Below are positions 36,087-44,073 of a stretch of 44,081 nt of DNA, in pieces. Below the pieces are notes generated by a model. The model worked only from the letters and a program-made list of their open reading frames with translations. It was not told the DNA's origin and did not search any database. How positions within the stretch are numbered: the first letter of the stretch is position 1; every line of letters begins with the position of its first letter. The stretch lies in assembly GCA_023135165.1 (NCBI GenBank), contig JAGLTS010000001.1, forward strand, positions 1 to 44,081, read 5' to 3'. Source of the DNA: Phycisphaerales bacterium (lineage in GTDB: Bacteria; Planctomycetota; Phycisphaerae; Phycisphaerales; JAGLTS01). A program made the position numbers and the translations under genes.

Positions 36087-36547
36087 CCACCGCCTCCAGG
36101 CTGCAGATGACCACGGATATGGCGCACCGCTTCCTTGCGATCCTCTCCAAATACGATGTGCATTCCCTGCAAAGGCCGAATGCGTGGCCGGTGCCGCGTC
36201 GTCGCCAGAAAGCCGCCGTTCTCATCTACAAAGAACCGCTGGATCTGCGCCCAGTGGTACCGGCGAGTCGAAAGCAGATGCTCGCTCGTGATCCCATCCG
36301 CATCAATCGAATACGCCGTTGGAAAGTAGAACCGGTGCAGCGTCGCGAAGAGGATTGCACCGGCGGCAACCGACCATATGACGTTCTGCCAGACCCCCGC
36401 GACGCCCGTGAGCATCAGATAGACCGCCGCAGCGACGGCGAGGATCACGACAAACGCCACAACCGCTCGCCCGCGATGCTTCGCCGCCGGGTGTGCGTGC
36501 CATGAAAACTCGACAACCACGTTGTCCTCATCCTCGGTTCTGTTCAA
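36083..36547 (-). CDS. Small membrane protein with a PH-like domain, first gene of MutL-type operon
   Basis: 154 residues. Two transmembrane helices (AVVAFVVILAVAAAVYLML and VIWSVAAGAILFATLH) are followed by a cytoplasmic domain of about 75 residues. Its pattern (FPTAYSIDADGITSEHLL, RRYHWAQIQRFFVDENGG) is typical of bacterial PH-like domains. The start is uncertain: TTG 36547 is taken here; GTG 36520 with GAGG close upstream is an alternative that loses nine residues. The 171 bases before it, up to the symporter stop, contain no other gene, so the operon promoter should lie there. Confidence 0.8.
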   Translation of the reverse strand: MNRTEDEDNVVVEFSWHAHPAAKHRGRAVVAFVVILAVAAAVYLMLTGVAGVWQNVIWSVAAGAILFATLHRFYFPTAYSIDADGITSEHLLSTRRYHWAQIQRFFVDENGGFLATTRHRPRIRPLQGMHIVFGEDRKEAVRHIRGHLQPGGGG

Positions 36548-36718
36548 TACGGCGCCTCGATGCGTGGGAAGTGGCGAAGTCTAGCCGATCCGGGCATTCA
36601 GCGAAACAGGCGAAGCGATCCGGTTTGGCCGCGACACGAAGGGGCGCGGCCCGGCTCACTGGCCGACCGGCATGACGCCACCCAGCCGATCATATACCGA
36701 ACGCGTGTCCCGTTTAGA

Positions 36719-38257
36719 TCACGCCCCGTGTTGGCTCGGCCGAGGCGGCGTCATCAGACTCACCAGGATGTTCACAACCAGCGCCACGACAAACGCGAGC
36801 GGCAAATTGTACACGTGAACAAGCCCCGCCTCCGGATGCATCGCCCGGTAGTCCATGTATGTCAGCTTCCACACGATCGCGACGATGAACCCGGTCGCCA
36901 TTCCCGCGATGCACCCCGCGTACGACGACCGCCGCCACAGGAGCATCAGGATGACCTGTGGTCCGAATGCTGCGCCCAACACAGCCCAGCCGTACGTTAG
37001 GACGTACTCGTAGACCTTGATCTCAGACTCCTTGTCGATGACCAGGAGCACCGCGATCACACCCAGCACAAGCACCGTGCCGCGATTGATGATGCTGTGC
37101 GCCGGCGCCGTCTTCGCGCCGTCGGACGAGTGGTCAATCAGGCGCCGGAACAGATCGTTCGCCGCTGAGCTTGCCGCCACGACAAGTTGGCTGTCGGCGG
37201 TTGAACAGATCGCCGCCAGCACGGCAGCCAGCACCAGGCCGCCGACGACGGCGGGCAACAGGTGCATCGCCGACGCAACGAGCCCGAGGTCGCCGTCGGT
37301 CAGCGCCGTCGCCCATGCTTGACCCTCCACCGTCATCGCCCGCGCGAGCAGCCCCACCGTCACCGCGCCCCAGTAGATCAGCAGGCCCCACACGACCGCG
37401 ATCACACCCGCGATCTTCGCATCACGCCGATCCTTCAGTCCCATGAAGCGAATCAAGACATGCGGCTGGCCCGGATACCCGAAGTTGATGCCCAGCGCGC
37501 CGTGGCCGATCAGGAAGCCCACCAACGCCGCCCCCGTGGCCTCGCCCGCCGGAATCCACTTGAGCAGATCATCCTCGCCCGCCGAGCGCAGCGTCTCAAA
37601 GGCCGCGCCGTATCCGCCGTGCGTCGCCAGCAGATACACCGGGAACACCACCAGCGCCGTCACCATCAGGAGCGCCTGCAAAAAGTCCGTCCAGCAGACC
37701 GCGCGGAACCCGCCCGTCACCGTGTAGATCAGCACCACAGCCGCTCCGATGAGCACGCCCCACTTGTAGTTCAAGTGCTCCGAGAAGCAGTACTCAAACG
37801 CCTTGCCCGCAGCGTTGAACTGCGCCGCGACGTACAGCGTCATCGCGACGAGAATCACAACCACACTCAACACACGCAGGATCGGCAGCCGCTCCTTGTA
37901 GTGGAACGCGAACAGGTCCGGCAGCGTCAGCGCGTTCAGTTCCCCCGCACGATCGCGCATGCGCCCCGCGATCACCCACCAGTTGAACATGTACCCGAGC
38001 AAACAACCCGGGATGATCCAGTACGCGGACATGCCCGAGCCGTACGCCCAACCGACCAGACCGAGCGTGACCCATCCGGATTCGCTCGACGCCGAGGCGG
38101 AGAGCGCCGCGATCCACTTGCCGAGCGATCTGCCGGCAAGGAAGTAATCCTCATCGCTTCGTTTCGCACGTTTCGCCGAGTAGAGTCCCACGCCGACGAT
38201 GATGAGCGTGTAGACCGCGAACGCGGCGCCGAACACGGTGGTGTTGACTTCCTGCAT
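36719..38257 (-). CDS. putP: Sodium/solute symporter, PutP-like
   Basis: A 512-residue transporter of the sodium:solute symporter family with about thirteen helices. Sequence marks include YFLAGRSLGKWIAALSASAS and SESGWVTLGLVGWAYGSG near the N-terminus, and GYPGQPHVLIRFMGLKDRRD, close to the proline transporter signature. AAICSTADSQLVVAASSAAN is the helix-8 sodium-site region. Proline is the most likely substrate by similarity, but the substrate cannot be proven by eye. GAGG lies five bases before the ATG. It lies 62 bases downstream of lgt, with a hairpin between them. Confidence 0.9.
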   Translation of the reverse strand: MQEVNTTVFGAAFAVYTLIIVGVGLYSAKRAKRSDEDYFLAGRSLGKWIAALSASASSESGWVTLGLVGWAYGSGMSAYWIIPGCLLGYMFNWWVIAGRMRDRAGELNALTLPDLFAFHYKERLPILRVLSVVVILVAMTLYVAAQFNAAGKAFEYCFSEHLNYKWGVLIGAAVVLIYTVTGGFRAVCWTDFLQALLMVTALVVFPVYLLATHGGYGAAFETLRSAGEDDLLKWIPAGEATGAALVGFLIGHGALGINFGYPGQPHVLIRFMGLKDRRDAKIAGVIAVVWGLLIYWGAVTVGLLARAMTVEGQAWATALTDGDLGLVASAMHLLPAVVGGLVLAAVLAAICSTADSQLVVAASSAANDLFRRLIDHSSDGAKTAPAHSIINRGTVLVLGVIAVLLVIDKESEIKVYEYVLTYGWAVLGAAFGPQVILMLLWRRSSYAGCIAGMATGFIVAIVWKLTYMDYRAMHPEAGLVHVYNLPLAFVVALVVNILVSLMTPPRPSQHGA

Positions 38258-38287
38258 GGCTGCCTCGCTTTCTCACACCCCGGAAAG

Positions 38288-38309
38288 CCGACGGAACCCG
38301 TTCCGTCGG
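38288..38309 (-). terminator. Hairpin between lgt and the symporter gene
   Basis: Perfect ten-base arms CCGACGGAAC/GTTCCGTCGG with a two-base loop, followed on the minus strand by CTTTCC rather than a clean T run. It probably ends lgt transcription at least partly. Confidence 0.6.
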
Positions 38310-38319
38310 GGACGTGGTC

Positions 38320-39369
38320 TCACTCGCTCTCCGAATTCACAGAGTGCGGCTCTGACCTGTCGCGACGCCGAAGCACCCACACGAGCAGGGGCAGTCCCGC
38401 CAGGATCATCGGCAGGCTGAAAAGTTGCCCGCGACTCAGCCCCAGCACACGCTGCACCTCCAGATGCGCATCGGGCAGACGCCACACCTCGGTCACGATG
38501 CGCAGGGTGCCGTACAGAATCAAGAACGACGCGCTGAGGATGCCTGCACGCCTTGACAGGGCGAAGATGATGAGCCCGACAAGCCCGAGCACGAGCCCTT
38601 CAGCGAGCATCTGATAAAGCTGCGACGGATGCCTCGCTGACAGCAGCGGCTCCACAACCGCGATGACCGCCTGATCCCCGCGTTGGATCTCTTCAACGAG
38701 TCTACCCGTGAGCTGCTCGATCAGCCCGACCGACCCGCCGTACACTGCGGCGAACCAGTCCGGCTGCGAAATCCCGAATCGTTCGCAGAGCGGCGCGAGG
38801 TCAGCCAACTGATCCGCATCCCAGTAGACCGCCATCTCATGTGGAAACTTGACCGCCCAGGGGATGTGTTCGCCCTCACGCAGTGGGCGGCCGAGCAGTT
38901 CGCCATTCACGAAGTTGGCGAGCCGGCCTGCTGCAAGCCCAAGCGGCGCGGTCAGGGCGACCAGATCCGCCAGCTTAAGGAAGGCGATCCCGTGTCGCCT
39001 GCCGTACCACCAGCAGGCGAGGATGACGCCGACGATTCCGCCGTGGCTCGCCATGCCGCCCTTGTTGATCGCCAGCACGCCCCACCACGGCGGATCGGAT
39101 GTCAGTTCCCACAGGAGCGTCGGGTTGTAGAGCAGCACCGAGCCGAGCCGACCGCCGACGATGACACCGATGACGATCGCCATGATGAAGTCGCCGACCT
39201 GAGCGGTTGTCAGGTCGATCCGCCCCCGACGAGCCAGCGATCGCAGCACGAGATACGCAAAGACGAAGCCCGCGATGTACGCCAGGCCGTACCAGCGGAT
39301 ACCGAAGTTCCCGCTGATTCGCAGCAGGAACGGGTCGATGTCATGCAGCCACGCCGCCAAGGTGAGCAT
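38320..39369 (-). CDS. lgt: Prolipoprotein diacylglyceryl transferase
   Basis: Membrane enzyme that adds diacylglycerol to the lipobox cysteine of prelipoproteins, the first step of lipoprotein maturation. It shows GGRLGSVLLYNP, GMASHGGIVGV and the Lgt signature GRLANFVNGELLGRP with the conserved Arg, Asn and Glu. I start at ATG 39369 (MLTLAAWLHDIDPFLLR), giving 349 residues; the upstream extension lacks a start signal. About 45 residues between the signature and the last helices are longer than in E. coli Lgt. Its substrates in this window would include the Tpx, WtpA and two other predicted lipoproteins. Confidence 0.95.
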   Translation of the reverse strand: MLTLAAWLHDIDPFLLRISGNFGIRWYGLAYIAGFVFAYLVLRSLARRGRIDLTTAQVGDFIMAIVIGVIVGGRLGSVLLYNPTLLWELTSDPPWWGVLAINKGGMASHGGIVGVILACWWYGRRHGIAFLKLADLVALTAPLGLAAGRLANFVNGELLGRPLREGEHIPWAVKFPHEMAVYWDADQLADLAPLCERFGISQPDWFAAVYGGSVGLIEQLTGRLVEEIQRGDQAVIAVVEPLLSARHPSQLYQMLAEGLVLGLVGLIIFALSRRAGILSASFLILYGTLRIVTEVWRLPDAHLEVQRVLGLSRGQLFSLPMILAGLPLLVWVLRRRDRSEPHSVNSESE

Positions 39370-39455
39370 CGCTACAAGGTACCCGCACTCGCACCGCTGC
39401 GCCCAACCCACGTGACGCTGCCACGATCGCTCATCCACCATCCGCACCACATCCG

Positions 39456-41039
39456 TCAGGGAAGGATGCGACGGCGATCAGCGTCGTGGAACATCGTCCG
39501 GTCAATGCCGAGCTTGCGCATGCGGCTGCGCAACGTGTTGGGGTTCATCTCCAGCAGTCGCGCCGCGCCGTGCGGTCCTTCGACTCGGCCGTGCGTCCGC
39601 GTCAGGATCGACTCGATGTGGCTTTTCATCACAGCGTCGAGCGCGAGGGTGCGCGATGGCATCGGCGGCGGCGCGCTTGGCCCGGCCGGCTCCTCGGAGC
39701 GGATGATCCGTGTGTCCACGCCCAGCGCCTTGGCGACGTCGAGTGTTCGCCCGTTGCCCAAGATCGCCGCTCGCTCGATGACGGCTGCGAGTTCGCGCAC
39801 GTTGCCCGGCCAGGCGTACATCACAAGGAGTTCATTGTCGCGGGGCGCCGGCACGATCGGCGTCGTGCCCAGCCGTTTCGCCGCGCGCAGCGCGAAGTGA
39901 GCGGCAAGCGGCGGGATATCATCCACTCGTTCACGAAGCGGGGGGATCTTCACGGGAAACACGGCGATCCGATACCACAGGTCCTCACGGAATCGGCCAT
40001 CCGCCGCCATTGCGCGCAGGTCGCGGTTCGTCGCCGCCACGACTCGCACATCCACGCTCAACTCGCGCTGTCCGCCGACTCGCTCGAACGTTCCATCCTG
40101 CAACACGCGCAGCAACCGTACTTGGGCCGCGAGGGGTAGTTCGCCGACCTCATCGAGGAAGAGCGTTCCCCCATCCGCTCGCTCAAACCAGCCCTTTCGC
40201 AGACTCACAGCCCCGGTGAAGCTGCCTCGTTCGTGGCCGAACAGCTCCGAGTCGATCAGCTCGGGCGGGATCGCACCGCAGTTGACCCGCAGGAACGGGC
40301 TGGCCTGTCTCGCCGATCGCTTGTGAATCGCCCGAGCCGCGACTTCCTTGCCCGATCCCGTTTCACCAAGGATCAGGACCGGCGCGTTCGACTGGCTGAC
40401 CAGCTCGACTCGCTCCATGACGGTGCGAAGCCCGCTCTCCGCGCCGATGATCGAATCGCTGATATCTTGTCTTCCAAGACGTGAGAGAAGCGAACGGTTA
40501 TCCGCCTCGACCGCCTCACGGAGCCGGCGCAGCTCGCGATGCTGCCGGTCGTTCACCAAGGCGACGGCGAAGGGTTCGAGCAGCGCGCGGATCACCGGTT
40601 CGTACTCGTCGCGGAATGAGCCGGGCGCCGTTGCACTGAGGATGAGCATGCCGACCGGCTCACCCTCGAGGCTCAAGGCCCCAGCCATGATGTCGCCTTC
40701 GATCTCATCCGGCAGCAGTCCCGGCAACTCCCGGCGTACATCCTCAGCCGGGCCTCGGACAATCCGCCCCGCCCGGCACCAGCGCAAGAGCGCCTCAATC
40801 TGCGCCTCATCACACCGACTGCTCGTCATCGACGGCGGGTCGCCGGCGCGCGTCAGGCCCGCACCCACCGTCACCACCCGCGATTGGTCCGGTCTCAGCC
40901 GGCGGATGAGCACCAAGTCCACATCCAGTCGGCGCACCAGCAAGGGGGCGATCCGCGACACCGACTCGCGAATCTCGATGTGCCTGCACGCCTCCCGCCA
41001 GACATCAAGCAGCAACCGCATGAACCGTTCCATCGCCAT
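39456..41039 (-). CDS. Sigma-54-dependent activator with GAF-type sensor
   Basis: A 527-residue enhancer-binding protein. Residues 5-165 look like a GAF sensor domain; no phosphorylation receiver domain is present. The AAA+ module has Walker A GETGSGKE (225-232), Walker B GGTLFLDE (290-297) and the sigma-54 contact loop GSFTGA (272-277), a variant of the usual GAFTGA. The C-terminus is a Fis-type helix-turn-helix (GPHGAARLLEMNPNTLRSRM). The ATG at 41039 has GGTGG six bases upstream. It is divergent from a TauE/SafE gene that has a perfect -24/-12 promoter, its evident target. The inducing ligand is unknown. Confidence 0.94.
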   Translation of the reverse strand: MAMERFMRLLLDVWREACRHIEIRESVSRIAPLLVRRLDVDLVLIRRLRPDQSRVVTVGAGLTRAGDPPSMTSSRCDEAQIEALLRWCRAGRIVRGPAEDVRRELPGLLPDEIEGDIMAGALSLEGEPVGMLILSATAPGSFRDEYEPVIRALLEPFAVALVNDRQHRELRRLREAVEADNRSLLSRLGRQDISDSIIGAESGLRTVMERVELVSQSNAPVLILGETGSGKEVAARAIHKRSARQASPFLRVNCGAIPPELIDSELFGHERGSFTGAVSLRKGWFERADGGTLFLDEVGELPLAAQVRLLRVLQDGTFERVGGQRELSVDVRVVAATNRDLRAMAADGRFREDLWYRIAVFPVKIPPLRERVDDIPPLAAHFALRAAKRLGTTPIVPAPRDNELLVMYAWPGNVRELAAVIERAAILGNGRTLDVAKALGVDTRIIRSEEPAGPSAPPPMPSRTLALDAVMKSHIESILTRTHGRVEGPHGAARLLEMNPNTLRSRMRKLGIDRTMFHDADRRRILP

Positions 41040-41064
41040 AGTATTCCACCATATAAAGCAGGAT

Positions 41065-41094
41065 CCACAGAATACCACAGAAAATACGTGGTAT
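41065..41094. promoter_or_regulatory. Probable enhancer site of the sigma-54 activator
   Basis: A dyad ATACCAC-9-GTGGTAT (41072-41094) overlaps two CCACAGAA repeats spaced ten bases apart (41065, 41075), and another CCAC lies at 41046. The dyad is 80 bases upstream of the -24/-12 promoter, a normal distance for an upstream activating sequence, and close to the activator's own start. Confidence 0.65.
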
Positions 41095-41173
41095 CAAGCG
41101 GAAATCGTGGGGGTTGTCGCGCCAACACGCCTGGAATCCCGCCTCACGGCTCAGAAACGCGGATCGCCGTACC

Positions 41174-41189
41174 TGGCACCCCTCTTGCA
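41174..41189 (+). promoter_or_regulatory. Sigma-54 (-24/-12) promoter of the TauE/SafE gene
   Basis: TGGCAC-N5-TTGCA matches the RpoN consensus, with GG and GC exactly ten bases apart. Transcription should start near 41200, some 65 bases before the ATG of the exporter. Confidence 0.9.
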
Positions 41190-41266
41190 ACGGCTCCGAT
41201 GATGGCACCCGCCGTCACCGACCACGCGAGTCACCGCTCAGCGATTTCACAGAGAGGAGTTCCGCC

Positions 41267-42187
41267 ATGACGCTTGTGGACATCAGGGATCGAATCAGTC
41301 ACGTGCCGGGCATCCGCCGACGGCGGGTTCATGTGTGGGCGGTCATGGTCACAGCCATCGTCGCCATGCTCATTATCCAGTCCGTTGTGCCCGGCTGGCG
41401 TTTCGTGCCCGATCTCGGCGGCCATCTCGGCCATCACGCGGTGCTCGCCATCTTTCTTGCAGCGTTGATCTGCGAGTACGTCGATTCGAGCCTGGGGATG
41501 GGTTACGGCACGACGCTCACGCCGATGCTCCTCCTCGCGGGTTTCGACCCGCTCCAGATCGTGCCTTGCGTTCTGCTCAGCGAGTTCATCACCGGTTTGG
41601 GGGCCGGCCTGATGCACCATCGCGATGGGAACGTCGATCTGATCCGTGACCGGAAGGTCCGCAAGACGCTCGTGCTGCTTTCGCTTCTGAGCGTCGTCGG
41701 CGCGGTTGCGGCTGTGACGCTCGCTTTGAGCATCCCCAAGTTCTGGCTCAAGCTCATCATCGCGATCATCATTCTGTCGATCGGCGTGGTCATTCTCGCC
41801 ACGATTCGTCACCAACTGGCGTACCGGCGCAGCAGGATGATCGTGATCGGGGCGATCGCGGCGTTCAACAAGGGCCTCAGCGGCGGGGGCTACGGTCCGC
41901 TGGTCACGGGCGGTCAGGTCGTCTCAGGCATGCCCGCCAAGAGTGCCGTTGCGGTGACATCGCTGACCGAATCACTCACCTGCCTCGTCGGTCTGAGCGC
42001 GTACATGCTGCTGCTTCGCGGCCATGTTGACTTCGCTCTGGCGGTCCCGTTGACGATCGGCGCTTGTCTGTCCGTGCCGATCGCGACGCTCACCGTGCGT
42101 CGTCTGCCCGAGGGCTTCATGCGGTCGAGCGTTGGCGTCACGACTTGTGCGCTCGGCCTGTTCACCTTGGCGAAGATCATCTGGTAG
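41267..42187 (+). CDS. TauE/SafE-family membrane exporter
   Basis: A 306-residue membrane protein of the TauE/SafE (DUF81) family, whose members export sulfite, sulfoacetate or related anions. About eight helices occur in two similar halves, each with a Gly-rich signature: EYVDSSLGMGYGTTLTP in the first and FNKGLSGGGYGPLVTGGQV in the second. The start ATG 41267 has GAGGAG seven bases upstream; the longer open frame upstream would read through the sigma-54 promoter and is rejected. Control by the divergent sigma-54 activator is strongly suggested by the promoter and dyad. The substrate is unknown. Confidence 0.92.
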   Translation: MTLVDIRDRISHVPGIRRRRVHVWAVMVTAIVAMLIIQSVVPGWRFVPDLGGHLGHHAVLAIFLAALICEYVDSSLGMGYGTTLTPMLLLAGFDPLQIVPCVLLSEFITGLGAGLMHHRDGNVDLIRDRKVRKTLVLLSLLSVVGAVAAVTLALSIPKFWLKLIIAIIILSIGVVILATIRHQLAYRRSRMIVIGAIAAFNKGLSGGGYGPLVTGGQVVSGMPAKSAVAVTSLTESLTCLVGLSAYMLLLRGHVDFALAVPLTIGACLSVPIATLTVRRLPEGFMRSSVGVTTCALGLFTLAKIIW

Positions 42188-42238
42188 TCCCGAGTTGCTT
42201 TGCGCACGCTCCCGTCCCGGCGTCGCGCGGCGACTCGG

Positions 42239-42820
42239 CTACCGACTCGACAGGATCGCTTCGATCCGCTCGATGATCTGCTCCGGCTCGCTCATTCGTC
42301 CTGCACCCGATGTTCGACACGCCTGCCAGCCTGTCTCCGGACCGATGAACTCGTACCCGTCTTCACGAAGTTGCTCGCAGTTGCGCTGCGTTGCAGGCTG
42401 ATTCCACATCGCTTCATTCATCGCAGGGGCGAGCAGGACCGGCTGCTGATTGCGGTCCACCGCTGCTGCGATGAGCGACACGATGTCATCAGCGCGCCCG
42501 ATCGCCAGTTTCGCCAGCATGTCCATCGTGCAGGGCGCGATGAGCATCAAGTCGGCCTGTCGGGCTGAACTGACGTGCTGCGGGTCGTGTGATTCAATGT
42601 GCATCCACGCGCTTGTGTACACGGGTCGGCCGGAGAGCGCCTGGAACGTCAACGGCGCTACGAAGCGCGTCGCGGCTTCCGTCATGCAGACCGAGACGGA
42701 GGCGCCGCCTTGCACGAGCCTGCTGACGATCGACGCAGTCTTGTAGCACGAGATACCGCCGGTCAGTCCGACCAGGATCGTCTTGTCTTGGAATGCGGGG
42801 TCGGGCACGTCGCTGCTCAA
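42239..42820 (-). CDS. coaC: Phosphopantothenoylcysteine decarboxylase (CoaC only)
   Basis: FMN-dependent decarboxylase of coenzyme A synthesis. TGGISCYKTASIVSRL binds FMN, a His in MHIES matches the catalytic histidine region, APAMNEAMW is the PxMNxxMW substrate motif, and GRMSEP closes the active site. The 193 residues cover only the CoaC half of the usual CoaBC fusion, so the synthetase half must be encoded elsewhere. The start is uncertain: TTG 42820 is shown; GTG 42808 would also keep the whole domain. It lies five bases after rpoZ, as is common. Confidence 0.92.
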   Translation of the reverse strand: MSSDVPDPAFQDKTILVGLTGGISCYKTASIVSRLVQGGASVSVCMTEAATRFVAPLTFQALSGRPVYTSAWMHIESHDPQHVSSARQADLMLIAPCTMDMLAKLAIGRADDIVSLIAAAVDRNQQPVLLAPAMNEAMWNQPATQRNCEQLREDGYEFIGPETGWQACRTSGAGRMSEPEQIIERIEAILSSR

Positions 42821-42825
42821 CCTTG

Positions 42826-43068
42826 CTACGACTGGTCAGCCGTCTCAGCCTCGACTGAGCCATCCGGCGCTTGATCGTCGGTGCGTATGGTGATCTTGTC
42901 CTGCATGATCTCCTCGATCACCAGCTCCAGGTCGCTGCGTCCCTTCCGTTCGACCAGAGGCCGGGCGCCGTCCAACAGCTCGATCAACCGGCGCTGGACG
43001 AGTGCTGTCATCTTGAATCGGCCGCCGAACTTCCTGACGATCTCATCGCTCTTGAGGGCTTCGATCAT
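42826..43068 (-). CDS. rpoZ: RNA polymerase omega subunit
   Basis: An 80-residue omega subunit that helps assemble RNA polymerase. MIEALKSDEIVRKFGGRFKM, then TALVQRRLIELLDGARPLVE, match the conserved helices of this family in planctomycetes. I start at ATG 43068, with GGAG ten bases upstream, because the N-terminal extension in the open frame is Arg-rich and not part of the family. The acidic tail is poorly conserved. The rpoZ-coaC order is a common arrangement in bacteria. Confidence 0.88.
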   Translation of the reverse strand: MIEALKSDEIVRKFGGRFKMTALVQRRLIELLDGARPLVERKGRSDLELVIEEIMQDKITIRTDDQAPDGSVEAETADQS

Positions 43069-43203
43069 GACCCGTGCTCTCCGGATGCCGTGCCGCCACG
43101 AACCTTGTTTCACATGAGCCGCCGCAGCGTCCCTGGCGGGGTTCCGCCCAGCGACGCGAACCGGGAAGTATATCGCCCTCCCCCGCGTCCAGCCAATCGT
43201 GGA

Positions 43204-43686
43204 TCACTCCCCAGCAGCAGCGGCCGTCGCGGGGGGAGGCATCTGCGGGATCAGGAGTCGCTCATCACAGATGTCCCGTTCGACCGGGATCGGCGTCGTC
43301 ACGAGCGTCTCAAGCGTTGTGATCCGCGATCCGTCATCATCGGTTCTCACCATGACGACATCGCGCATCCGAATCGCCACGGTGTCCGCTGCGGTGTCGA
43401 TGACGAGGGTGGCCCGGCTGGCGGAGAGCATGTACGTGTCGGATGTGATCCGCAGCGAGAGCAGATCACCCGAGGCGTCATCGATGCCACCCGCCCGGAT
43501 CTCCAGCCCATCTGAATCGAGCCCTTCCAGGATCAGACGCGTGTACTGGGCACGAATCTCCTGGCTCGACACCGGTGTCGCCGTGGCGACCTCCGCACGC
43601 TCACAGCCGAAGATCAGGCAGCAGGCTGCCGCCGATCCCGCGAGCAGGCGGGCAAACTGACTCAAATGGCCGTCAGACCGGCCCAT
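43204..43686 (-). CDS. Predicted lipoprotein, faintly LptC-like
   Basis: 160 residues. A signal peptide ends in a lipobox (CCLIFGC, Cys28). The mature part is mostly short beta strands (GLEIRAGGIDDASGDLLSLR, then SRATLVIDTAADTVAIRM, then DDGSRITTLETLV). This one-sheet pattern recalls LptC/OstA-type lipopolysaccharide export proteins, but no diagnostic motif is visible and no other lpt gene is nearby. GGAGG lies nine bases before the ATG. Function is unknown; outer-leaflet location is inferred from the lipobox. Confidence 0.75.
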   Translation of the reverse strand: MGRSDGHLSQFARLLAGSAAACCLIFGCERAEVATATPVSSQEIRAQYTRLILEGLDSDGLEIRAGGIDDASGDLLSLRITSDTYMLSASRATLVIDTAADTVAIRMRDVVMVRTDDDGSRITTLETLVTTPIPVERDICDERLLIPQMPPPATAAAAGE

Positions 43687-43744
43687 GCAGCGATACCTCC
43701 AGGTGTGGACCTGTTCTCACTATCGGCCCATCCGTGTGTCGCAA

Positions 43745-43975
43745 TCACCCGAGAGCTTGGGAAGACACCCCACCTCGTCCGTGCGCCCGCACCCACACCA
43801 CATCGCACTTGGTTCGCCTGCGACGCCAAACCGCAATCCAAGTCCTGCAAAGCACTTGCGTCACGTGTCCGAGGAACTCGACCTGATCGCGCTTGTGGAT
43901 GTTGTGTGCCGTTGTCGCAGCGTTCCATGACTGCCGATTCATCTCGTGTATCTGTCGGTCAGTCAGCTCACTCAT
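43745..43975 (-). pseudogene. Truncated SAM-dependent methyltransferase gene
   Basis: The first 36 residues or so (MSELTDRQIHEMNRQSWNAA, then TTAHNIHKRDQVEFL) closely resemble the start of a class I SAM methyltransferase family that normally runs on to about 270 residues with a Gly-rich SAM loop. After DQVEFLG the frame turns into Arg/Trp-rich, non-family sequence and ends within 40 codons. The neighbouring frames do not continue the methyltransferase. It therefore looks like a decayed remnant, or a 5' end left by a deletion. The likeness is from memory and unsearched. Confidence 0.55.
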
Positions 43976-44041
43976 CGCGTTACCCATCATCCTGTTGCGC
44001 CCTCACCCGTGACTCGCGCATCAGCGGCCATCATACGAGCA

Positions 44042-44073
44042 TCGCCCCCCACTTCGCCCCCCATTTCGCCCCA
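44042..44073. repeat. Short C-rich direct repeats at the window end
   Basis: Three copies of a TCGCCCC-based unit (two as TCGCCCCCCA) follow each other with 12-13 base spacing. The opposite strand is G-rich. They lie upstream of the methyltransferase remnant; no function is evident. Confidence 0.4.
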
